DNA of 64,000 nucleotides from Fibrobacteraceae bacterium (GTDB taxonomy: Bacteria > Fibrobacterota > Fibrobacteria > Fibrobacterales > Fibrobacteraceae): assembly GCA_017625775.1 (NCBI GenBank), contig JAGAKE010000014.1, positions 1-64,000 of the forward strand, written 5' to 3'. Shown here piece by piece: positions 26,364 to 35,402 of the stretch. Position numbers and translations under genes: made by a program. The notes beneath the pieces were generated by a model. That model was not told where the DNA came from and did not search any database. It worked only from the letters and a program-made list of their open reading frames with translations. How positions within the stretch are numbered: position 1 is the first letter of the stretch; each line of letters opens with the position of its first letter.

Positions 26364-28844
26364 ATGAAAAAAATTGATATTATAAGCAAGATTGGCGACA
26401 AATACCACGTTGGTAACACGGAAAATGGAGAGTTTAGTTATGCGAAAGCATTAAAATCTGTCGGAAAGGATATCAAGGATTATCAAAAAGCAACCACTGG
26501 TACACGTCACCAATTTCTTGATATAAGATTTGAGAATGAGCGTTTGGTTGTACTTGTCGAATGTAAAAACAAATTCAGCAAATGGGATAAAACTAAAATA
26601 CAAGCACAGTTGCAAGACTATGTTAGATTTGAAAAGAATTACTCCGACAAGAAAATCGTTGCTATTCTGGCTGAAACCGATGGTAACGATGTTTGGGTAT
26701 GGCATGGTCAATCTGTTATCATCGACGATGACCATAAGGCAGAAGATGAAACTGTTCTCCGCACTTTTGAAGAATACGAAAACCTTTGCTTTGGTAGAGT
26801 AAATGACAAAATCAAGGTTGTTGATTCTATCAAAACACTTAATGAAAAATTGCACTCGGATGGTGTAGATGAGAAACTCCGTAGTCAGTTTGTAGGCACT
26901 TGTTTGCTCGCTCTCAAAAACGGTTTGGTGTATAAGGATGTCAAAGAAACCATTGATCCCAAAACTGGAAGAAAAGTATCCCCCGAAAAAGTGGTAATTA
27001 AGAGCATCAAAGAAATTTTGGAAGGATTGCTTACTCGTGGTGGAGATATAAACAAGGCAAGCAAACTGGCAGTTTTGAACAATAAGGTTCTTAACGACCA
27101 AGACGTAACAAGCCTTACTTATAAGGAACTTGAAGATATACTTCAGTTTATTGATGATAATGTTGTTCCGTACATCAATGATAAAAGCACCGCAGGACAA
27201 GATTTGCTTAATCTGTTCTTCACCACATTTAATAAATATGTCGGCAAATCCGATAAAAATCAAGCATTCACTCCAGACCATATCTGCGACTTTATGAGCA
27301 AAGCAGTTGGCGTAAACAAAAATTCAAGAGTATTAGACCCCTGCTGTGGTAGTGGAGCGTTCCTTGTTCGTGCTATGACGGATGCTATGGACGATTGCGA
27401 CAGTGAAGAAGAACGAGAGGATGTAAAGAAAAATCAAATTTTTGGTATTGAATATGAAGAAGGGGCGTTTGGTCTATCATCCACAAATATGTTGATACAT
27501 GGCGACGGAAACTCTAATGTTATTCAAAACTCTATGTTCAAATGTGGTAAATGGATAGAGGATAACAATATCAATATTGTGTTGATGAACCCACCGTATA
27601 ATGCTACTAAAAAGCATTGTGACCCAGAATATACTAAAACATGGGATGAAAAAAAGAAAGAAGACCCCTCAAAGGGATTGCATTTTGTTGAATGGGTTGC
27701 TCGACATGTTTCAACAAATTGCAAAATAGCGGTATTACTTCCCATGCAAGCTGCTATCGGCAATAGTGGTGATGTAAAAGTATTCAAAAAGAAGATGTTA
27801 GAAAAGTACACGCTTGATGCAGTGTTCTCCTTGCCAAACGAAATGTTCTATCCCGGAGCTTCCGCAGTCGCTTGTTGTATGATTTTCGATTTGTCTCAGA
27901 AACACGAAAAGGCAGATAAGGATACATTTTTTGGTTACTACAAAAATGATACCTTTATTAAACGCAAGGGTCTGGGTAGAGTTGAAAAAACAGACGAAAA
28001 CGGAAATAGTTATTGGGTACAAATAGAAAAACTTTGGCTTGATTTGTATAAAAACAAACGTGCCGTTCCAGGGCTGTCTGTTATGCACCGTGTTACTTGG
28101 CAAGATGAATGGCTCGCAGAAGCATATATGGAAAAAGATTATAAGCAATTATCAAAAAAAGACTTCGAAAGAACCATGAATCTTTACATATCCTATCTTA
28201 TCGGTAAAGGTTCGATAAATATAGCTGATAAATCTTGGCTAAATGACTATATTAAGTGGTTATATATCGATAATTGTGTAGCTGATGAAAATAAAATAAA
28301 TATTCCATTAGACGTTAGCGAGTGGAAAGATTTTAGGATTGGTAATATGTTCAAAATATATCCAACTAAGGACTATAAGGGAATGTCAAACACCGATTTG
28401 GATGACGATGGCACAACGCCTGTTATAGCAAATAGTGCGTTAAATAATGGAATAAATGGTTTTTCAACATTACTCCCTACTGAACAAGGCCATATAATAA
28501 CTTTTAGTGACACAACTGAAGGAAACACTTTTTTCTATCAGCCTGAACCCTTTGTAGGTTTTGCTCATGTCCAAGGTATGCACCCTATAAAACACATTTG
28601 GACAGAAAAAGAATTTCTTTTTATGGTTGCAATTTTAACATTTGCCAATGCTGATTTGTTTAACTATGGAAGAAAAATGCGTAGAGATACTATTTCTAAT
28701 AGCACAGTAAAGCTCCCTGCTAAAAAGGAAGGCAAATCATTTGTTATCGATTCGGGTAAAACATATTCTGAAGACGGTTATATTCCTGATTGGGAATGGA
28801 TGGATAACTATATGAAATCTTTACCATATAGCGACAGAATTTAA
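26364..28844 (+). CDS. Single-chain type IIG restriction-modification enzyme
   Basis: 826 aa combining three parts. Residues about 1-170: PD-(D/E)XK-type nuclease with FLDIRF (D53) and VECKNK (E66, K68). Residues about 180-600: gamma-class N6-adenine methylase of HsdM type, with DPCCGSGAFLVRAM (SAM motif I, D325) and NPPY at 409-412 (catalytic motif). Residues about 645-826: one HsdS/BcgI-like target-recognition half (VSEWKDFRIGNMFKI, then GMHPIKHIW, ending YIPDWEWMDNYM). It therefore both methylates and cuts in one chain; the recognition sequence cannot be read from the protein. No separate HsdR or HsdS gene is present. It lies in an accessory island flanked by repeats and a pseudogene. No truncation or frameshift seen. 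Confidence 0.85.
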   Translation: MKKIDIISKIGDKYHVGNTENGEFSYAKALKSVGKDIKDYQKATTGTRHQFLDIRFENERLVVLVECKNKFSKWDKTKIQAQLQDYVRFEKNYSDKKIVAILAETDGNDVWVWHGQSVIIDDDHKAEDETVLRTFEEYENLCFGRVNDKIKVVDSIKTLNEKLHSDGVDEKLRSQFVGTCLLALKNGLVYKDVKETIDPKTGRKVSPEKVVIKSIKEILEGLLTRGGDINKASKLAVLNNKVLNDQDVTSLTYKELEDILQFIDDNVVPYINDKSTAGQDLLNLFFTTFNKYVGKSDKNQAFTPDHICDFMSKAVGVNKNSRVLDPCCGSGAFLVRAMTDAMDDCDSEEEREDVKKNQIFGIEYEEGAFGLSSTNMLIHGDGNSNVIQNSMFKCGKWIEDNNINIVLMNPPYNATKKHCDPEYTKTWDEKKKEDPSKGLHFVEWVARHVSTNCKIAVLLPMQAAIGNSGDVKVFKKKMLEKYTLDAVFSLPNEMFYPGASAVACCMIFDLSQKHEKADKDTFFGYYKNDTFIKRKGLGRVEKTDENGNSYWVQIEKLWLDLYKNKRAVPGLSVMHRVTWQDEWLAEAYMEKDYKQLSKKDFERTMNLYISYLIGKGSINIADKSWLNDYIKWLYIDNCVADENKINIPLDVSEWKDFRIGNMFKIYPTKDYKGMSNTDLDDDGTTPVIANSALNNGINGFSTLLPTEQGHIITFSDTTEGNTFFYQPEPFVGFAHVQGMHPIKHIWTEKEFLFMVAILTFANADLFNYGRKMRRDTISNSTVKLPAKKEGKSFVIDSGKTYSEDGYIPDWEWMDNYMKSLPYSDRI

Positions 28845-28903
28845 GGGAATTTATTAAAAATTATCAGCTTTTTTATTGACCCAAAAATTGAGTTTTGAAT
28901 GTA

Positions 28904-29076
28904 ATGCGTTAGGGATGGAAGCCCTTTAGGGTTCGGACTTGGAAAATGTTATGTTTTTTATTTGTATTATTTTCCAAGGCTGAACGGACGAGTGCCGCAG
29001 AAGGATTTTATAGTTAGATGTAGCGGCACGAGATAACGCAAGAGCCCGACCTCCACAAAGTGGAGGGAACGCTCAT
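28904..29076 (+). repeat. Structured interspersed element, copy A
   Basis: A 173-bp element between the RM gene and apeB. Paired arms: TGCGTTA with TAACGCA (and with AACGCTCAT at the far end), CTTGGAAAA/TTTTCCAAG (28938-28946/28970-28978), GTGCCGC/GCGGCAC (28992-28998/29023-29029), CTCCAC/GTGGAG (29051-29065). Linking blocks such as GGCTGAACGGACG and GATAACGCAAGAGC recur in copy B at 45345-45478 although the stems differ in sequence. Probably a structured RNA or a palindromic mobile repeat. Orientation is given as read; the transcribed strand is unknown. Confidence 0.6.
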
Positions 29077-29084
29077 AAAAAATT

Positions 29085-30320
29085 TTACTCAATCCAGTGC
29101 AATTCCGAACTGAATAAGGATTTTGAAATTTCTTCAAGGTCTGTGTAATCTTTATAGTTAGCGGTTTCTCTGATGCTGTGCATGCTGAGCAAGGGAACGC
29201 CAATGTCAACCGTTGGAATCCCGAGATTTGCTGAAAGAATTGGCCCTAGAGTTGAACCAGCTGGAATGTCATTTCTGTTGACGAAATGTTGCAAATTTAT
29301 TTTTGAGTTGGAAATTATTTTTTTAAAGAATGCTTCTGAATAGACGTCTGTGGCATAGCGTTTTTTGGCGTTCGTTTTTAGAACAATTCCGTTTCCGAGT
29401 TGGGGGGCGTGATTTTCTTCTATTACGCCAGAATAATTAGGTGGCTCGGCGTGAGCGGCATCTAAAGAAATTAAAAATGAACGGGAAAAAGTTTCTTCAG
29501 GATTTTTTCCGCCGAGACTTTCGTGAATATTTTTTAAAGTTCGGTAAGCAAAATTTCCATTGGCTCCTTCGCGAGAGTTAGAACCGATTTCTTCGTGGTT
29601 GAAAAGGAAAAAGCCAGTGACCATTTCAGAATGAGATTCTGTATTTATTAAGGCATTTAAAGCAGCTGCGCAAGATAGCAGATTATCTAAACGCCCAGAT
29701 GAAATATATCCTTCTTCAGAAATGTTGGCTGAAGATGAGTCTACAAGCCAGGCGTCATAAGAAAGTAGTTTTTCATTTAGCGGAAGGTGTTTTTCTTGTA
29801 AATACTGAGAAGCGTTGGTTTTAAAAGTCGCTATGGCATCAAGGTTTTGTTGTGTGTCAATAGAAGAATTGTCTTTGTTTTTGTTTAAATGTATGGCAAG
29901 GTTTGGGATTTTACAGAGAGCCGAATCATTAAAAAGTGTTGGAGTGAGTGAATCTCCGATAAGCATGCCAGCGAGGTGTAAATCTCTGTCGAACCAAGTA
30001 GAAAGAATGGGCGAGCCATAAATTTCTGGGTGTAATAAGTGCTGCTCTTTGGTGTATTTGTCTGGATTTGGGGTTAAACGTAAGGCCGGAAAATCGGTGT
30101 GTCCGCTTAACAATCTGAAAGCTGATTTTTCTGAATAATTTTTAGGGAGTCGAAAGGCGGCAATGGAAGCATTTGCGGTTTCAAAATAATAAGCACCACC
30201 TGATTTTAATGATTCTTCTTTTGCAGATTTAAAACCGGCGTTCTGCAATTTTTCACGAATAAATCGAACAGTGTGGTATGGAGTTATGGCGTTATCTAAG
30301 AAAGTCTTTAAATTTTTCAT
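29085..30320 (-). CDS. apeB: M18 family aspartyl aminopeptidase
   Basis: Removes N-terminal acidic residues from peptides with a two-metal site. 411 aa, close to the family length. Motifs: LLSGHTDFPALRL (metal His/Asp), IYGSPILSTWFDRDLHLAG, SGRLDNLLSC (bridging Asp), FNHEEIGSNSREGA (catalytic Glu pair), SLDAAHAEPPNY, and VPLLSMHSIRETA with the last metal His. Cytoplasmic, no signal peptide. Transcribed divergently from dapB with a 60-base gap. A gene symbol in pepC/apeB style is used by family, not by proven orthology. Confidence 0.9.
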   Translation of the reverse strand: MKNLKTFLDNAITPYHTVRFIREKLQNAGFKSAKEESLKSGGAYYFETANASIAAFRLPKNYSEKSAFRLLSGHTDFPALRLTPNPDKYTKEQHLLHPEIYGSPILSTWFDRDLHLAGMLIGDSLTPTLFNDSALCKIPNLAIHLNKNKDNSSIDTQQNLDAIATFKTNASQYLQEKHLPLNEKLLSYDAWLVDSSSANISEEGYISSGRLDNLLSCAAALNALINTESHSEMVTGFFLFNHEEIGSNSREGANGNFAYRTLKNIHESLGGKNPEETFSRSFLISLDAAHAEPPNYSGVIEENHAPQLGNGIVLKTNAKKRYATDVYSEAFFKKIISNSKINLQHFVNRNDIPAGSTLGPILSANLGIPTVDIGVPLLSMHSIRETANYKDYTDLEEISKSLFSSELHWIE

Positions 30321-30380
30321 GAACTAAAAATAAAATTTTCTACCTTTTCGGTTGTAAAATTAGAACAAAGAGGTGTATTT

Positions 30381-31211
30381 ATGTCTATCCAAGTGATGGT
30401 GAACGGAATTCCTGGTAATATGGGGCGAATGGTTGCAGAAACTTGTGTGGAACGCGGTCTGTTTTTGGTGCCATATTCTTTGACTGGTGAAATTATTGTA
30501 GAAAATGAATCTGAAGTAGCTGGTAAAACGATTCAGCTTTTGAAACCTTCTAATCGAGAAGAACGTATTCAGGAAGTTTTAAAAGAATACCCGGACCTTA
30601 TTTGTATTGATTATACGCACCCGTCAGCAGTGAATGATAATGCTGAATTTTATGTGCGTCATGGCTTGCCTTTTGTGATGGGAACAACTGGCGGCGATAG
30701 AGATGCATTAATGAAATTGGTTCAAGAAAAAAATCACCCCTGTATTATTGCGCCGAATATGGCAAAGCAGATTGTGGCGTTCCAGGCGATGATTGAATTT
30801 TTATCTAAAGAATTTCCTGGAGCATTTTCTGGTTATACGCTTTCTGTGGTGGAAAGTCACCAGAAAACTAAAGCAGATACTAGCGGAACAGCAAAGGCTG
30901 TGGTGGCTTCTTTTGAAAAAATGGGACTTTCTTGTTCTGAAGAAGAAATTGTAAAGGTTCGTACTGAAAAAGAACAAATGGAACTTATGAAAGTGCCAGA
31001 AGAATATTTAGGCGGTCATGCGTTCCATACTTATTCTTTAGATAGCCAAGATAAAACGGTTCATTTTGAATTCCAGCATAATGTTTGTGGCCGTAAAATT
31101 TATGCCGAAGGGACTGCCGATGCTGTTTTCTTTTTAGCAGAACATTTGAAGTCTGGGACTGCTCGTCCATTTAATATGATGGATGTTTTGCGTTCTGGTA
31201 AAATGCAATAA
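30381..31211 (+). CDS. dapB: 4-hydroxy-tetrahydrodipicolinate reductase
   Basis: NAD(P)H-dependent step of lysine/meso-diaminopimelate synthesis. 276 aa. The N-terminal Rossmann motif VNGIPGNMGRMV resembles the plant/organelle-type branch (VNGCPGKMG) more than E. coli DapB. Also present: IDYTHPSAV, GTTGGDRDAL, APNMAKQIVAFQ, and the catalytic ESHQKTKADTSGTAKAV. An AGAGGTG ribosome-binding site precedes ATG 30381. Two hairpins follow. Confidence 0.93.
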   Translation: MSIQVMVNGIPGNMGRMVAETCVERGLFLVPYSLTGEIIVENESEVAGKTIQLLKPSNREERIQEVLKEYPDLICIDYTHPSAVNDNAEFYVRHGLPFVMGTTGGDRDALMKLVQEKNHPCIIAPNMAKQIVAFQAMIEFLSKEFPGAFSGYTLSVVESHQKTKADTSGTAKAVVASFEKMGLSCSEEEIVKVRTEKEQMELMKVPEEYLGGHAFHTYSLDSQDKTVHFEFQHNVCGRKIYAEGTADAVFFLAEHLKSGTARPFNMMDVLRSGKMQ

Positions 31212-31264
31212 ATTTTATTTGAAAACTCTTGTTGTGAAATCCTTGTTTGGAAATCCTTGTTTTG

Positions 31265-31297
31265 AAATTCCCGCAGGCTCTGCCTGCGGGAATTTTT
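31265..31297 (+). terminator. Terminator after dapB
   Basis: AAATTCCCGCAGGC / GCCTGCGGGAATTT with loop TCT followed by TT: a member of the recurring TTCCC...GGGAA hairpin family. Confidence 0.85.
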
Positions 31298-31310
31298 GTT
31301 TATGAAATGT

Positions 31311-31346
31311 TTTTTTACATAAAGTTCTAAACTTTATGTAAAAAAA
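31311..31346. terminator. Bidirectional hairpin between dapB and ferredoxin
   Basis: TTTTTTACATAAAGT / ACTTTATGTAAAAAA is a perfect inverted repeat with loop TCTAA. T and A runs on both sides suit termination from either direction. Confidence 0.6.
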
Positions 31347-31369
31347 TCCCGATTCAAAAGAATCGGGAT
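31346..31369 (-). terminator. Terminator after ferredoxin gene
   Basis: ATCCCGATTC / GAATCGGGAT with loop AAAA, 22 bases past the ferredoxin stop. On the minus strand it is followed by a T run. Confidence 0.8.
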
Positions 31370-31391
31370 AAAATTTTTAAATACGAAAAAA

Positions 31392-31589
31392 TTATTCGTA
31401 CTTAATAACACCTGCTGGGCAAGAAGAAGCAGCATCTTGAATTTCTGCTTCAAATGCGTTAAAATCAGCGCCTTCATTAACGCTCATTTTATCGTTTACA
31501 GTGAAAACATCAGAGCAAACAGATTCGCAAGCGCCGCAAGAAATGCATTCGTCGCTTGATTCATCAAGCCAAACTTTTGTAATAGCCAT
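31392..31589 (-). CDS. Monocluster [4Fe-4S] ferredoxin
   Basis: 65-aa electron carrier. CISCGACESVC gives C-x2-C-x2-C-x3-C and the fourth ligand is in SSCPAGVIKYE near the end. This is the layout of Thermotoga/Desulfovibrio-type single-cluster ferredoxins, in which the extra Cys of the first motif is not a ligand. AAGGA ribosome-binding site in front of ATG; a TATATT box about 33 bases upstream. It is divergent from argB, and the partner enzyme is not evident from context. Confidence 0.93.
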   Translation of the reverse strand: MAITKVWLDESSDECISCGACESVCSDVFTVNDKMSVNEGADFNAFEAEIQDAASSCPAGVIKYE

Positions 31590-31697
31590 AATAAATTCCT
31601 TTTCTTGAATGGTGATATGTTGAATATAGCAAAAAAAAGAATGTGGTGGAAGAATTTATTTCTAGATTTTGGAAGAATTTTTTTGAGGCTTTTGAAT

Positions 31698-32474
31698 ATG
31701 AAAAAAGTAGTGATAAAAATTGGTGGAAGTTTAGCGGTAGATGAAACGAAACTTTCTGAGTTTGTTTCTGCAGTGGCAAAACTCCCATCTCTTGGTTTTC
31801 AAGTGGCTCTTGTTCATGGTGGTGGAAAGGAAATAAATGAAAATATCGGCCTTTTAAAAGAAGAACCGCAGTTTATCGATGGCTTGCGTGTTACAACACC
31901 TTCTATTATGAAAATGGTAGAAATGACGCTTTCAGGAGCTGTCAATAAAAAGTTAGTGCGTTTGTTTTTACAGAATGATTGCCCTGCTGTTGGAATTTCT
32001 GGCGTTGATGGTGGGCTTTTTAAGGTGGTAAAACGCAAAGGAAATGTTGATTTAGGCCTTGTTGGTGAAATTTGTGCTGTAGATACCAAAGTGATAGATG
32101 CGCTTTGGAATGCCGGTTTTATTCCTGTAGTTAGCCCGATTTCTTTTGGAAACGGACTTTCTTGGAATGTCAATGCTGACACAGCCGCTTCTGAACTAGC
32201 AACAGCACTTTCTGTTGACCAGTTTGTTCTTGTAAGTGATGTTCCTGGTGTTATGGATTTAGAAAAGAAAGTGTTGCCTGAACTTTCTGAAGAACTGGCT
32301 GAAAAATTAATTGTTGATGGCGTTATTTCTGGCGGAATGATTCCAAAAGTCAGAGATAGTTTCCGCTCTATTAAGCAAGGTATTCAGGCAATTCATATTG
32401 TTGGTTTTAATGGTCATGAACGTTTTGTTCAGCAGATGCAAGGAGATATAAACGATGGCACAATCCTTCACTAA
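31698..32474 (+). CDS. argB: Acetylglutamate kinase
   Basis: Second step of arginine synthesis. The frame is open from 31605, but ATG 31698 starts the canonical MKKVVIKIGGSLA and has GAGG upstream, giving 258 aa. Motifs: VALVHGGGKEIN (substrate loop), FIDGLRVTTPSIM, GISGVDGG, VNADTAASELATAL, LVSDVPGVMD and ISGGMIPKV. The 3' end overlaps argD by 20 bases, so the two are translationally coupled. Confidence 0.93.
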   Translation: MKKVVIKIGGSLAVDETKLSEFVSAVAKLPSLGFQVALVHGGGKEINENIGLLKEEPQFIDGLRVTTPSIMKMVEMTLSGAVNKKLVRLFLQNDCPAVGISGVDGGLFKVVKRKGNVDLGLVGEICAVDTKVIDALWNAGFIPVVSPISFGNGLSWNVNADTAASELATALSVDQFVLVSDVPGVMDLEKKVLPELSEELAEKLIVDGVISGGMIPKVRDSFRSIKQGIQAIHIVGFNGHERFVQQMQGDINDGTILH

Positions 32475-33654
32475 TTTTAAAGATGCTGATTCGCAGTTGT
32501 TGGCCTCACTTTATGGTAAAGCCGATTTAAATTTTGTTTCTGGTAAAGGCAGTTATTTAGAAGATGCTTCTGGCAAGCGTTACCTGGATTTTGTTTCGGG
32601 TATTGCGGTGAATGCTCTTGGACATTGTCATCCGTCTGTGGTTGCCGCGATTCGTCGTCAAGCAGAAGATTTTATTCATATCAGTAATCTTTATCCAAAT
32701 AAACCGCAACTAGAATTAGCCAAGCGAATTGTTGAAGTTTCTGATTATAGTAAAGTATTCTTTTGTAATTCAGGAACAGAGGCAAATGAAGGTGCGATTA
32801 AATTTGCTAGAAAGTTTTTTAATAGAAATGGAAAGCCTGAAAAACAAAAAATAGTTACGTTCTTAAATAGTTTTCATGGCAGAACTTTTGCGGCACTTTC
32901 TGCAACCGGGCAGCCTGCATTGCGTGAAGGTTTTGGACCGATGCCAGGTGAATTTGAACACGTGGTTTGGAACGATACAGAAGCTTTAAAACAAGTAGTT
33001 AACGAAAATACTTGTGCTATTATGCTAGAACCTCTCGCCGCCGAAGGCGGCGTGATGACCATTTCAGAAGAAATGGTGAAAACTATTAACGAATTGCGTG
33101 AAAAATTTAATTGCCTTGTAATAGCAGATGAAGTTCAAACTGGAGTTGGACGCCTTGGAACTTTCTTGGGTGTGAAAAAATATGGTTTGCATGCCGACTT
33201 AGTTTCTTTAGCAAAAGGTATTGGTGGCGGCTTGCCTCTTGGTATGGTTTTAATGACCGAACAAGTGGCTAGTGCTTTGCGTCCTGGCGATCATGGAACG
33301 ACTTTTGGTGGTAATCCGCTAGCGTGTGCAGCCGGACTTGCTGTAGTCAACGAAGTTACAACTCCTGGCTTTATGGAAAATGTGATTCTTCGCTCTGAAG
33401 AATTAAAAGCAGGTTTAGCAAAGCTTGCTGAAAAATATTCTTTCTTAGGAAGTGTTCACGGAGACGGACTTCTTCTTGGAATTGAAACAGAAAAGCCTGT
33501 GGCGGAATTAATTGCAACTGCACGTGAAAATGGTTTGCTTGTTCATAGGGCAGGAGCAAATGTTCTTAGACTTTTACCACCGTTAAATGTTTCAAAATCA
33601 GAAGTGGAAGATGCTTTATCAATTTTAGATAAAGCTTGTTCTTTGATTTCTTAA
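32455..33654 (+). CDS. argD: Acetylornithine aminotransferase
   Basis: PLP-dependent step of arginine synthesis (may also serve in the DAP pathway as N-succinyl-DAP aminotransferase in some bacteria). 399 aa. FVSGIAVNALGHCHP, FFCNSGTEANEGAIKFAR, NSFHGRTFAALS, ADEVQTGVGRLG, LAKGIGGGLPLG with the PLP lysine K254, and GTTFGGNPLACAAGLAV. Starts within the end of argB. A terminator follows. Confidence 0.93.
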   Translation: MAQSFTNFKDADSQLLASLYGKADLNFVSGKGSYLEDASGKRYLDFVSGIAVNALGHCHPSVVAAIRRQAEDFIHISNLYPNKPQLELAKRIVEVSDYSKVFFCNSGTEANEGAIKFARKFFNRNGKPEKQKIVTFLNSFHGRTFAALSATGQPALREGFGPMPGEFEHVVWNDTEALKQVVNENTCAIMLEPLAAEGGVMTISEEMVKTINELREKFNCLVIADEVQTGVGRLGTFLGVKKYGLHADLVSLAKGIGGGLPLGMVLMTEQVASALRPGDHGTTFGGNPLACAAGLAVVNEVTTPGFMENVILRSEELKAGLAKLAEKYSFLGSVHGDGLLLGIETEKPVAELIATARENGLLVHRAGANVLRLLPPLNVSKSEVEDALSILDKACSLIS

Positions 33655-33669
33655 TTTATTTATAATTCA

Positions 33670-33702
33670 AAATTCCCACTTGGTTACACCAAGTGGGAAT
33701 TT
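33670..33702. terminator. Terminator between argD and a glycosyltransferase gene
   Basis: AAATTCCCACTTGG / CCAAGTGGGAATTT with a 5-base loop. It lies between convergent genes and can serve both. Member of the recurring hairpin family. Confidence 0.85.
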
Positions 33703-33705
33703 GTT

Positions 33706-34446
33706 TTAATGGAATAATTTTTTGATGGAATTTTTTATTCCTAAAGTCCGTAAATTGGCTAAAAGTGAAATAGGGTAGTTTAAAATTTTTGCAACAGGTT
33801 TTGGAAAAATTTTGTAGAGTTTATGGCGGCGCTTAATGCTCTTTTGAATAATCGGAGAACGCCAGGAACTTTCAAAGTGGTGAATGCAAAAAGTATTTTC
33901 TGTAATTTGAATAGTTCCGTCGTAATAATTTTTGGGTGAAAAATAATCTTCAGGAAAAATAGTCAGTGAAAATTTTTCGAAAGCATTTTGCATGACTTTT
34001 GGCAAAATGAATTGATCTATATTTTTTTCAGAAAAATTAAATTCTGTATTTAGGTAAAAATCAAGAGCTTGTTTAATGAATGGATTTTTTTCTTGAGCGC
34101 CAAGCACTGCGCCCTCTATTCTTTTAGAGCCATTTTCGTAACAAAAAAAATATTCCTGCTTGAGTAGTGGAGTAAAGGGGCGAATACATTCCACATCGGT
34201 GTCTAAATAAATACCGCCCTCCCTCCAAATGGCATAAAGTCTAATGGCATCGGCGGCAAATGCCCAGCGTTTTTCTTTTATGGCCTTATTTACCCAAGGA
34301 ATATTTAAAGCCAGAGCCTTTTCTTTTGTCCAGTGAATTTGTTCGTAATCAGGGAGAACTCGTTTCCAGCTTGCAATACATTTCTGCATTTTTTCTGGAT
34401 ATGGTTCAGAAGAAAACCAACAAAAATGTATCTTTTGAGGAATCAT
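33706..34446 (-). CDS. GT32-type glycosyltransferase with DXD motif
   Basis: 246 aa, beginning MIPQKIHFCWFSSEPYPEKM, the usual start of capsular/TcdB-like sugar transferases. AFAADAIRLYAIWREGGIYL followed by DTDVE supplies the DXD metal-sugar motif. Soluble, with a basic C-terminal tail that could touch the membrane. Its start overlaps the stop of the upstream GT2 gene as ATGA, so the two probably modify the same cell-surface glycan. Substrate unknown. Confidence 0.85.
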   Translation of the reverse strand: MIPQKIHFCWFSSEPYPEKMQKCIASWKRVLPDYEQIHWTKEKALALNIPWVNKAIKEKRWAFAADAIRLYAIWREGGIYLDTDVECIRPFTPLLKQEYFFCYENGSKRIEGAVLGAQEKNPFIKQALDFYLNTEFNFSEKNIDQFILPKVMQNAFEKFSLTIFPEDYFSPKNYYDGTIQITENTFCIHHFESSWRSPIIQKSIKRRHKLYKIFPKPVAKILNYPISLLANLRTLGIKNSIKKLFH

Positions 34447-35402
34447 CCGAATCTCCGCATGCAGAATATTAAAATACGTTTTCCGAAAATAGAAATAAAT
34501 GACGCAACTTTATTTCTAAACCTTGTGCGTGTATCTAAAATGGCTTTCCAACGTAATTGTTTGATGTAGCTATAAGCTTGTTTTCTTGTATTTTGATAGG
34601 GAAGTGTGTTTGGAGTTTTCCAAAGAATGGAAAAGGCTGCACTAAGAACGGTGTTTTGTGCTGCGGGAATTAACTTAGGTTCAGATTTAGAAACGATTTT
34701 ATATAAATCTTCTGCAATTTTTAATAATAAAGCCTTGTCTTCGTTATAGGAAGAGGATAGCAAACTATCTTTTCTTTTTCTGTAAAAATAAAGAGGTTCT
34801 GTGGTAACAGCCACTCGGTTACATTTAAGAAAAATTTCTGGAATGGTCGCTAAATCTTCTGCAAATTTGTAAGGTTTAAATGAAGTATTTTGCCATATTT
34901 CAGCCGAGTACAGTTTATTCCATGCCGAGTAATCTGGCATATTTTTTTGATATAATGCGTTTTGAAGTGCTTCTTTACCATTCAATATGTAAGAATGAAA
35001 TTTCTGATGTTTTGGGTTTGTTGGTTTTAAATTTTCAGAAAATGTAGAATGAGCTGAAATCGCAATTTTAGAAAGAGTTGCTTCGGCGAGTTTTAAAGTT
35101 TTTTCTAAAAAATATGGTGAAAAACAATCGTCACTATCTAGGAATGTGATCCATTTTCCAACGGCGTGTTTTAACCCCGTGTTTCTAGCACTGAAAAGTC
35201 CTTGGTTTTCTTGCTGAAAAATTTTAAAACGAGAATCTTTTTGAACGTATTCATTTGCAATTTCAAAAGAATTATCTGTGGAACCATCATCAACAAGAAT
35301 TGCTTCAAAATTATGAAAAGTTTGGGCGAGTAAACTATCCAAACATTCTTTTAAATAAATTGCCGTATTATAAATAGGAACAATTACACTAATTTGAGCC
35401 AT
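34443..35402 (-). CDS. Family 2 glycosyltransferase
   Basis: 319 aa. The N-terminal GT-A domain has ISVIVPIYNTAIYLKECLDS, ILVDDGSTDNSFEIA, QENQGLFSARNTGL and FLDSDD (metal-binding). The C-terminal third is basic and lacks obvious membrane spans. Co-directional with overlaps on both sides (14 bases with the small gene upstream, 4 bases with GT32 downstream). Confidence 0.9.
   Translation of the reverse strand: MAQISVIVPIYNTAIYLKECLDSLLAQTFHNFEAILVDDGSTDNSFEIANEYVQKDSRFKIFQQENQGLFSARNTGLKHAVGKWITFLDSDDCFSPYFLEKTLKLAEATLSKIAISAHSTFSENLKPTNPKHQKFHSYILNGKEALQNALYQKNMPDYSAWNKLYSAEIWQNTSFKPYKFAEDLATIPEIFLKCNRVAVTTEPLYFYRKRKDSLLSSSYNEDKALLLKIAEDLYKIVSKSEPKLIPAAQNTVLSAAFSILWKTPNTLPYQNTRKQAYSYIKQLRWKAILDTRTRFRNKVASFISIFGKRILIFCMRRFG

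Noticed and set aside
26451..27281. 276-aa frame on the minus strand inside the RM gene
   Set aside because: Antisense to the nuclease/methylase region and low-complexity hydrophobic; the plus-strand frame carries all the motifs.
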